64,000 bases of DNA from positions 682,001 through 746,000 of the forward strand of contig JAUDYN010000002.1 in the NCBI GenBank assembly GCA_030407005.1, given 5' to 3'. The DNA comes from Desarmillaria ectypa. Taxonomy: Eukaryota > Basidiomycota > Agaricomycetes > Agaricales > Physalacriaceae. Positions 55,435 to 64,000 of this stretch are shown piece after piece. Every line of letters starts with the position of its first letter. Position 1 is the stretch's first letter. The position numbers and the translations under genes are program-made. The notes beneath the pieces were generated by a model, which searched no databases, was not told the origin of the DNA, and saw only the letters and a list, made by a program, of their open reading frames with translations.

Positions 55435-57705
55435 CATCTGCAGCTTCCTCCCCACCCACCCCCTCACCCCAACCATATCTTTCCCCAGAGGATACCCCCT
55501 GTCTGACTGGGAGAATGAATGAAAATTCCACTCATTCATCCCCAGGTCCGCTTCACAGACCCAAATACCTCTGCCTCCTCTATTGAGGATGCACATGAAG
55601 CTGAAGTGCAAGCAAGACTCACAACATTCTGGCTAGAATGACCCTCCATCACTCCTGCTGAAGAATATATGAGGAACATATGGGCTACGTTCAAGGACCC
55701 TCTATCCCTATATTCCCTTTCTGCTCATCCCTGTACCCCAACCCCCACACTTCGACCCCATAACTGGAGAATACCTCCATGGTCAGCATCCCCTTCCCCT
55801 GAACCCCAAAACCCTGATGATCCAACAACTCTGATGGGAAACTTGACCCTCTGACCCCACCCACTCCCACTCCCCCCAATAGCCCCTTCAGGACTGCCAC
55901 CTGGAACCTTTGATGTGCCAACATCAAAAGCAGAATGCTCTGGACTGAGTCCAGACCTGACATGGATGAGTGGCTGGTGCTCAACTGAGGTGATGCCATC
56001 CAGGGCCCAAATCCAAATGCCACCATCCATGCCCACATTCATGCAAACAGGCACCACAACCTTTTCCCTGCTGCCACCAGAGACTTATTACCAGGGCTAT
56101 GACCCCAAGAGCCAGAGGAACAACAGGAACTGGAACATTCCCTCTGAAGGTTATGGTGACTGGAGATGGACTGACAAGAGGAGGATGGGTGGAATGCCCA
56201 GTTATGATATATTTACATATGATACAGGTTACAATGGAGGGCTGGGATATCCCCAGCCCCAATATGAAAATATGCCAGATTACCCCTCCAATACCCTGGT
56301 TGTAAGACCATGCCTCCTGCCCGACTTGCCACCATATAGCCAGGCACATCAACAAGGATACCACCCCTATCAGGGTGGTAGTCTTCTATTCGCAGGTGTG
56401 AGAGAAGACATGACAACAGACAACAACTCTGCAGATCCTGCCCCTGCAGAATCTTCCTCTATGCCAAAAACCACAGAGGAATTATGGCAATACATCAAGA
56501 ATGCACTAGCCAAGAAGGAAAAGTGCATCCAAGAGATGCACAATAAACTTGCAAAGGAAGAAGCCACTCAGGAAGGAATGGTGGATTATCTTCAAAAGGA
56601 AAAAGGGAAAGAGCCAGAGTATGGGAGACTGACAGATCCTCCAAGAGGATATCCTCCCTCCAGATCATGAGCAGATCAATATTCAATCCTGAGACTGCCC
56701 CCTGGAAAAGGTCCTTCTGACCCTATCCCCAACCCAGTTGGAAATGTGCCCACTGATGCCCCCTACCTAGGCATCAAACTGACCCTTGTCAAGGTCCCTG
56801 CCTCATTCAAAGGGGATCATGATGACATCAAATGCTTCATAGGTGATTGTATCACCTATTTTGAAGTGTTCCATCACTATTTCCAGGTACCATCACACCT
56901 GGCACTGTTCACAACCTCTCACTTTAAAGAAGCTGCTAAGGACTGGTGGGTCTACAAGAGACCTGAATTTTGGGTTGGTGACACTTATGATGGAACTGCC
57001 ACTCATTTCCGTTACCCCAACTGGAGCAACTTTGTTGACATAGTCTCATGCCAATTCTGAGACCCCGCCATTGAAGAAATCCACAAGAAACAGATGTTTG
57101 ATCTTTGGATGAGAATGCAGCCTGCATCCCATTACTTCCAGAAACTGGAAGAAGAAGCCAAACTGGTGGGCTGATGGACTGATGAGAATGAGCATGGCAC
57201 AATGGTGAAGGCCATTCATCTAGGAGTACCATCCTCCTATATGACCTTCATCTTGAATATGGGCATCAATATCCCACATTCATATCTGGAGTGGAAAGAG
57301 CAAATCTCATGAATGTATGAGGAATGCTAATGCAAGTAGGTCTTCAACCAGACCACCGGCATGCTCTGGGATGGGCAGAAGAAGGACTCCCACCCCAACA
57401 TCCAACAACAACACCCCAGTGGCAAAGCTGCCACTGGGGCAACAAGTTACTCAGCCTCAAAACTGATGGCTAACACAGGGGTGAGTTGGGATGCTGGAAT
57501 GGGAAGATGGATGACATATGGAGGGGTGGGAAAGCCTATGGAGATTGATTGACAAAAGGCAGAAGGTAGATGTTTCTGCTGTGATGAAAAGGGTCACATG
57601 GTGAAGGATTGTCCTAAGAGAAAGAACTTCAAAGACATTTGGTCAGTAGAGCCCACTAATGAAGTGGTGCCACCTATGACCAAAATCGAGGAGGCAAAAG
57701 ATTAG
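55435..57705 (+). pseudogene. gag of C (dead)
   Basis: The first frame runs on from the micro-ORF (SASSIEDAHEAEVQARL, AEEYMRNIWATFKDP). A stretch matching MDRNHPY of A and B is missing. The second frame holds MDEWLVLN; the third (+1; open 55915-56670) holds YDIFTYDTGYNGG, GYHPYQGGSLLFAG and a charged segment, then after stops the capsid-like core (ASFKGDHDDIKCFIGDC, AKDWWVYKRPEFW) and a CCHC knuckle CFCCDEKGHMVKDC, ending TAG at 57703-57705. Most stops are TGA at Arg or Trp positions. Confidence 0.8.
56360..56379 (+). other. Conserved hairpin within gag (C)
   Basis: ACCACCC, loop CTATCA, GGGTGGT; same stem as in A1, A2 and B. Confidence 0.45.
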
Positions 57706-57737
57706 GTCGACAAGGGTTTGATTTCCCTTGCTCAACC
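57705..57737 (+). promoter_or_regulatory. Hairpin at the gag-pol junction (C)
   Basis: GGTCGA/TCAACC outer stem (one mismatch attributable to G to A), CAAGGG/CCCTTG inner stem, loop TTTGATTT. Pol ATG follows at once at 57738-57740. Confidence 0.65.
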
Positions 57738-60700
57738 ATGTCTCCTAAAGGTGAGTCCTCAGTCTCTGCAGGTCAGACTAATATACATGCATCTAGACAT
57801 TCATCTATGAACAATATATATCATGTGACTTCACAGACTCCAAGACTGAAGACCAACAAAGAATTGAAAAAAGAACAAGTATATCATACTTCTAGAAGAA
57901 GCTGACACTATAATCTATAGTGACTCCCAAGCCCCCAATGAGGTGCAGGATTTGCCAGGTGGTGCTAGCACTGCCACAAAGTCCACTGAGTTAGCACAGC
58001 GAAGCTCACCAGATATGTGGGTAAAACCATGGGCTGGGGCTAGTAGGCAGAATGTCCTCGGACCTTCCAGAAGTCTGAATGCTCCTGAGCTCCCCTCAAG
58101 CAGGGAGACAAGTCCAACAACCTCACCAGGGTCGGTGGAGGACCAGGATAGCACCTCTCACCAAGGCCAGGATCAGGGCCATGCACTATCTGGTCCAGTC
58201 AGGAGAAACCTAGTGGTGGAACCAACTGCAATGCTGATTAGATTCGCACCTGGCACCATGGCCAACTCCACTGGAACAGGTAGTAGCAGAACCTTAGAAG
58301 CAGCAAGCTGAGTCCTATCTCCTTCTGAGATAGTTCGAGTTCCAAAAGCAACTCAAGCTGAAGAACAGGGGAAAGCCGCTAGTGCCCAGGCAGTAAAGAG
58401 GGGGCACAGCAGTAGAACCACTACCATCATCAAAGTACTCAATGAAGAAGATGATACAGCCTTTAGACTATGGCAAGCAAAACAGTCCAAAGCCAGTATC
58501 CCAACACTCAAAAGCCTGTCTAACAAGGGGGTACATGATCATGTGTGGTTCCAACTCTTCGGAGTTGACTGGACTTTATGGGCGATTCAGACCACCAAGA
58601 ACTTAGCAGCTGCCAAAGCTGTTCTTTCCATTTGGATGCATCCCAAATGACTTGGAGAGATAACCAATGAGCTCATCCAGAGCTTGAACAACAAAGAGAG
58701 CTCTGCATGAGAGCAGCTTTACAAACTTTGTGAACTGATCCGATATATCTGCGGTACCAAAAGTTCTGGTCAGAACTTCTTGGTGGATATTCAACTTGCT
58801 CCCTGTATGGGAAAGAAGACATTAACAACCTGAGTATTGTTGGATAGTGGCTGCACAGGCAGTTCTATCAATTGAATATATGTCTAACAACACCAGTTGA
58901 ATACCAGAAAAGCCACTGCCCCAATCCCCATTTATAATGCAGATGGAACCTATAACAAGGCAAATGATGTAAATGAATTCGTGGAACTCCAGATGACCAT
59001 CAGAGACCATGTCAAATGAATCAACCTTGTGGTCATGGACTTGGGTTCCAAGACAGTATACTTAGGTCACAACTGGCTTAAATGCCATAATCCCCTAGTT
59101 AATTGGAAGTCAGGAACTATGACATTCAGACAATATCATTGTGTAAAAAACTATTTCACAATTCCCGACGCTGATGAAGAAGACAGATGGGATGAAGAAT
59201 TGGAAGAAGGCAAAACTATTCTTGCAGTCAATATGCAAGAAGAAATCATCCTTCAAGCAGTACACCATGCAAATAAACTGGCAGCAGCCACACATGCAGA
59301 AAAACTGAAGAAGACTTTTGAGGAGCTTGTGCCTCCTCAGTATCAAAGCTTTAGAGACTTGTTCTCTAAAGAAAGCTTTGACAAACTCCCCAACTGAAAA
59401 CCCTGGGACCATGCCATCGAGCTAACCCCAAATGCCAAATCTACACTAGACTGTAAAGTCTATCTTCTCAACAGAAACAAACAGGAACAACTTGACAAAT
59501 TCCTGGATGAAAATCTTGATTCTGGAAGAATCTGTCCTTTTAAATCCCCCTTCACTTCCCCTTTCTTCTTTGTAAAGAAAAAGGATGGTTCCCTATGACC
59601 AGTTCAGGATTACCACAAACTAAACAAAATGATGATCAAAAACCATTATCCTCTTCCTCTAATCTCAGAACTTATCAACAAGTTACAAGGAGCCAAATAC
59701 TTCAGCAAGCTAGATGTTCATTGGGAATACAACAATGTACAAATCAGGGAAGGAGACAAAGAAAAAGCTGCATTCAGAACCAACCGAGGACTCTTTGAAC
59801 CCATGGTCATGTTCTTTGGTCTCATGAATTCACCAGCCACTTTCCAGTGGATGATGAATGATATCTTCAAGGACTTGATCACCAGAGGGAAAGTCACCAT
59901 TTACCTCAATGACATTCTTATCTTCACAAAATCCTTGTCAGAACATTGAATCATCATTTGACAAGTCCTCCAATGTCTCCAAGAAAACAAATTATTCCTT
60001 AAAGCAGAGAAATATGAGTTTGAAATACTTGAAACTGAATATCTAGGAGTAATCATCAGTGAAGATGCAATCTGCATGGATCCAGTCAAAATCACCAGAA
60101 TAGTGGAATGGCCAACCCCAACAAAAAAGAAGAAACTTCAATCCTTCTTAGGATTCACAAATTTCTATCAAAAGTTCATCCATGATTATTTCAAAATCGT
60201 ATAACCTCTCACTCAATTGACTGGGAAGGTAGACTGGACTTGGGGATCAGAACAAGAGCAAGTGTTTAATCAGCTCAAGAAGTTGATGACCACCAACATT
60301 GTTCTAATAATCCCCTCAGATGAGGGAAAATTCTGAGTGGAAGCAGATGCTAGTGATGGGGCCATCAGCGCCATCCTTAGTCAGAAACAGAATGGCAAAT
60401 GGAGGCCTGTCACCTTCATGTCAAAAGCATTGATGGTTACCAAACACAACTACAAGATCTATGACAAAGACTTGCTGGCCATCATGCTAGCCTTAGAAGA
60501 ATGGCACCATTATCTTATGGGTGCAAAGGAAACCATTGAAATCTAGACCAATCACCAAAACCTCCAGTATTTCCAAAAACCCCAGAAGCTGAACCACTGA
60601 CAAGCTTGGTGGGTCACCAAATTAGCAGAATACCACTTTGTTCTTCAACACAAAGCCAGAATCGCTAACAAGAAAGCTGACCTTCTCAGCTGAAGAGATG

Positions 60701-62467
60701 ATCACAACCAGAGAAAAGAAGACAATGAAGACATGATTATCCTATCCCCTGAACATTTCTGGGCATTAATATTGCCCACAACCAAAGAACAAATGATGTG
60801 TATAAGAGATGCAACTTGACAAAAGACACAATGGGATCAAGGGATTGAGAAATCCCTCAATTATGAATGGGGGATCACCCAAGAAAACAAAGTATTGTGG
60901 TATGATGGATGCATCTATATTCTCCAAGACATGTCTCTATGGGGTGAGATCATTTCACAATATCATGATCATATCACTGCCAGACACCCAGGAATTGCTA
61001 AAACCAAGGAACTCATTCTATGGGAATATTGGTGGCTGAAAATGAACAAAGACATCGAATCCTACATCAAAAGATGCAAAACCTGCCAAAGAACAAAGAG
61101 TGATATGCAAGCAAAAGCTGCTCCTCTTAATCCCAATGCAATCCCAGACACCCCCTGGACTCATATCTCAGTAGATATGATTACAGGTCTTCCAGAATCA
61201 GAAGGATTCAATGCTCTACTAGTTATCATAGACCACTTTTCCAAAAACATCATTCTTGTCCCATGTCACAAAGAATTATCTGCAGAAGGATAGGCTCTTA
61301 TACTCCAAAATCATGTTTACACAAAGCATGGAATGCCACAAGTGGTCATTTCTGACTGAGGACCCCAGTTCATGTCTTCATTCATGAAGGAACTATACCA
61401 GATGCTAAACATCATGCAAAACACATCTACTGTGTATCACCCACAGACAGATGGACAGACAGAATGAGCCAACCAAGAGGTTGAAAAATACCTCTGCATC
61501 TTTGTCAACCATCGACAGACAGATTGGGTTGCATGGCTACCCCTTGCAGAATTTGCTCATAACAACAGAGCATATTCTGCCACTGGCAAAAGCCTGTTCA
61601 TGGTCTTATATGGATGAAATCCCTGACTCATTCCTGAGTCTATCTAAAAGACCAATTTTGCAAATCCTGCAGCCATAGAATTCACAGAAACAATGGCCAA
61701 AGTTCACAAAGAGGTTCATAATGCTTTGGAAAAAGCAGTGACACAGATGAAGGTGCAATACAACAAATGAAAGAAGTCACCCTGAGAATACTGAATTGGT
61801 GACAAGGTCTGGCTCGACACTGCCAATCTTTATCTTCCACAACCAAAGAAGAAACTCAATGACAAATGAACAGGACCATTCAAAATCATCAAGAAATCAG
61901 GAATGGTAGCATACAAGCTGAAACTACCACCCCATTGGAAGATACATCCCTGATTCAATGAGAAGTTGTTGACTCCCTATATCACACCTTCATTCCCAAA
62001 TCAACAACAACCACCTCCTCCTCCTTCAGACCTCATCAACAGTCAAGAAGAATATAAAATTGAAGAAGTTTGAGACTCATGCACTCATTGAGTACATTCC
62101 AAATGAGGACAACCATCCAAAGAAGTCACAGACTATCTAGTTAAGTGGAAAGGATGGACAAGAGAACACAACTTGTGGGTCTGAGAATCAGAAATGACAA
62201 ATGCAATGGAAGCGATTGAAGAATACAAGGCCAGCGTAAACTGCACCTTATACATTCCAAAAATCATAACCACAAATAAAGAAGTGGTCAAGATATTAGA
62301 CCATGAATATTCTGATGACAGAGATGTTGCATACCTCACTCAATGAAAAGATGGATATCAAAAATGGATTATCAATCCAGATGAAAAAAACATGGAAAAA
62401 CTTGATTGACCAGTACTGGATTGACCAAGTTCTATCACAACTTGACACCCCAGAAGAAGAGCCTTAG
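57738..62467 (+). pseudogene. pol of C: protease to chromodomain (dead)
   Basis: Starts MSPKGESSVSAGQT. An internal polypurine tract is at 58522-58533. The protease site reads VLLDSGCTGSSIN near 58840. RT is open in parts (59629-59949) with a YLNDILIF box, so the first catalytic Asp is Asn. RNase H is at 60337-60546 (EADASDGAISAI). Integrase is open at 60895-61293 with HITARHPGIAK and CKTCQRTK; the DDE centre has a TGA after VISD. The chromodomain block (VTDYLVKWKGWTREHN near 62130) precedes the conserved C-terminal module and TAG at 62467. Stops are numerous. Confidence 0.85.
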
Positions 62468-62499
62468 CAGTCAGGACAACTACTTTAACAAGGGGGTAA

Positions 62500-62894
62500 T
62501 GTTATGATTTTTCTATTATCTTATCTGATTTTATCATATCTATGATACCATACATCTTATCTCAGTCAGTATTGATGCAGTCACTGATGACCACTCCATT
62601 TCTTAATGATTCATACCCTAGTTTACTCTCATTTGCCCATGATCCATCCAACTTACACACCATTCTCTCATGGACAATACTGTTTCATCTATTAATAATG
62701 CCATACTTTCAGTATATAAGTAGAGTAGACTTCACCATTGTACTCTACCTTTTGACTAAATTGCATCCATATACCTTCTATTACACAAAACCAAAGACCT
62801 AGCCAAACTCTCTATTAATGGATGATTGTCTGAATGTGAGACAGCCCAGAGAGAAGCTTACATCCCAAGTCATGTATTAGACAAGGCCATAACA
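62500..62894 (+). repeat. 3' LTR of C (395 bp)
   Basis: Begins TGTTATGATTTTTC after AACAAGGGGGTAA and ends GGCCATAACA; same length as the 5' LTR. Confidence 0.9.
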
Positions 62895-63801
62895 GGCAAT
62901 AGGCAGTTGCACTCCAATCTCCAGGGATGTCAACACTGATTCCTACTTGGTAATCAACCATCAAAGCTGACATTCATTCTGTGTTGTTGGCATCAGGATC
63001 TGCTGATACCAGCAGCTCAACTGATACTTTCTCCTCTGAGTCAGGGGGCTTGCTACCATGTCCCTGGTTAGCACTTTCCTTGATGGAGCTAGGCTGAGGT
63101 CTTGCTGGGCTCAGCTGAACTTTCAGATCCTTCAGATGCCCCCTTTTTACTGCCTGGGCACTAGTGGCTTCCCTCTATTCTTTGGCTTGAGTTGCTTTTA
63201 GAACTTGAACTATCTTGGGAGGAGATAGGACTTGGCTTGATGCTTCTGAGGTTCTGCTACTATTGGTTCAGGTGGAGTACTTGCCTGTAGTACCAGGTGC
63301 AAATCTTATCAGCATTGTGGTCAGTTCTGCCATTAGGTTTCTCCTGATGAGACCTGATAGTGCATGGCCCTGATCCTGGCCTTGGTAGGCACTTGTTTCC
63401 CCCACCAACCCTGGCGAGGTTGTGGTACTTGTCCCCCTACTCATAGGGAGCATTGGGGCATTCGGACTTCTGGAAGGTCTGAGGACATTCCACCTACTTG
63501 CCTCAGTCCATGGTTTTACCCACATATCTGATGAGTCTACTTTAGTAGACTTGGTGGACTTCATGACAGTGCCAGCACCACCTGGCAAATCCTGCACCTC
63601 ATCAGAGGCTCAGGATTCACTATAGATTATGGTGTCAGTTTCTTTCAGGAGTGTAATATACCTGTTTGTGTTCAATTTTTTGGTGTTCTTTGGCTTTGGT
63701 GACTGTGACAAAGCTATATGTATTTTTGGAATATTGAAATATCTATGCATATAATAATCAGTCTGACCCATGGAAGCTGAGGACTCACCACTAGGAGACA
63801 T
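62895..63801 (-). pseudogene. pol of E (or a fused relative), N-terminal part
   Basis: Starts ATG at 63801 (MSPSGESSASMGQTDYYMHR) and reads TNRYITLLKETDTIIYSES, VQDLPGGAGTVMKSTKSTK and later ATSAQAVKRGH at about 63130. It then departs from all other copies: DLKVQLSPARPQPSSIKES, EEKVSVELLVSADPDANN, VGISVDIPGDWSATAYC, up to element C. This last part (62895-63140) has no counterpart here. The TSAQAVKRGH-type block occurs again at 54770, so E carries either an internal duplication or a join between two elements. Confidence 0.6.
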
Positions 63802-63834
63802 GGTTGAGCAAGAGGAATCGAACCCTTGTCGACC
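63802..63834 (-). promoter_or_regulatory. Hairpin at the gag-pol junction (E)
   Basis: On the minus strand: GGTCGA/TCAACC, CAAGGG/CTCTTG (one G-T pair), loop TTCGATTC. It contains an exact GGTTCGATTCC B-box-type word, overlaps the gag TAG, and the pol ATG follows directly. Confidence 0.65.
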
Positions 63835-64000
63835 TAGTCTTTTGCCTTCTCAATCTTGATCATAGGCAGCACCACTTTGTTAGTGGGCCCTACTGACCTT
63901 ACATCCTTGAAGTCCTTTCTCCTAGAACAATCCTTTGCCATGTGACTCTTCTCATCACAGTGGAAACATCTTTCTTCTGCCTTTCATCAATTAATCTCCA
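63834..64000 (-). pseudogene. gag of E, C-terminal end with zinc knuckle (continues past window)
   Basis: Reads EIN, a stop at the Trp position, KAEERCFHCDEKSHMAKDCSRRK, then VLPMIKIEKAKD and TAG at 63834-63836. The knuckle keeps C, C, H, C, but the usual Gly before His is Ser. Confidence 0.7.

Larger units (their letters stand above)
54831..62894 (+). mobile_element. Ty3/gypsy element C (two LTRs)
   Basis: LTR-to-LTR element of 8064 bp with 395-bp LTRs, micro-ORF, gag, hairpin and pol. Flanks are GGTGA (54826-54830) and GGCAA (62895-62899), which differ by two transitions and fit one original duplication GGCGA after CpG loss on opposite strands. Dead by many stops. It lies inside the minus-strand element E. 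Confidence 0.85.
38038..64000 (-). mobile_element. Ty3/gypsy element E, minus strand, split by B and C, continues past window
   Basis: The parts are the 3' LTR (38038-38401), chromodomain-integrase-RNase H end (38402-40265), RNase H start-RT-protease (52523-54830), and pol start plus gag end (62895-64000). The B break is exact: the RNase H tail resumes across B with a 5-bp duplication AAAGT. The C break is less certain because 62895-63140 has no counterpart in the other elements. The 5' LTR lies beyond 64000. Confidence 0.7.

Overview
The window looks like a filamentous basidiomycete (Agaricomycete-type) genome. Host genes carry many 45-57 bp introns with GT/AG ends and CTAAT-like branch sites. 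The host proteins (a PP2C phosphatase, a PL14-type lyase, a sterol glucosyltransferase) match mushroom-type families, and the rest is nested LTR retrotransposons with chromodomains. No bacterial features, CRISPR arrays, rRNA or tRNA genes were seen.

Region 1 (1-13,232) is the host part: the 3' end of an unknown gene (2-355 +), a four-exon PP2C phosphatase (1844-3466 +), a three-exon membrane-anchored PL14-like lyase (3714-5336 -), a broken Agaricomycete-family gene (5653-7519 -), a relic direct duplication (about 8.7 and 9.1 kb), and an 18-exon sterol 3-beta-glucosyltransferase (9668-13232 -) with a 10-nt microexon.

Region 2 (13,233-20,360) is AT-rich relic sequence: a decayed 5' LTR with its primer-binding site (14887-15306), a decayed retroelement coding RT, RNase H and a tyrosine recombinase (16381-19203 -), and the first of three copies of an LTR-like repeat called X here.

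Region 3 (20,361-64,000) is a stack of Ty3/gypsy chromoviruses. Family A: A1 (20361-30113, both LTRs), A3 (30114-34547, 5'-truncated, joined to the A1 3' LTR) and A2 (43543-47138, minus, with the best preserved gag). D (34548-37787) is older. A copia RNase H scrap (37788-38037) separates D from E, a minus-strand element (38038 to beyond 64000) split by two insertions: B (40266-52522, 5-bp duplication AAAGT, itself carrying A2 and X3) and C (54831-62894). Most pol genes are dead, mainly through CGA to TGA and TGG to TGA/TAG changes.

The most interesting signal is the shared architecture of families A, B and C, which are well diverged in nucleotide sequence. (i) A PBS complementary to the inferred transcript start covaries between families, as in Tf1/sushi self-priming. 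(ii) A 46-50 codon ORF with one membrane helix follows the PBS and ends at a UGA at the same place in four copies, with gag continuing in the same frame. (iii) Gag is split over two frames with a constant +1 step. (iv) A hairpin with compensatory changes overlaps the gag stop, and pol restarts next to it in the -1 frame. (v) The 3' polypurine tract is duplicated inside the element. (vi) A conserved module follows the chromodomain. Read together these suggest a chromovirus lineage whose Gag may be made with an optional membrane-anchored leader; that function is inference.
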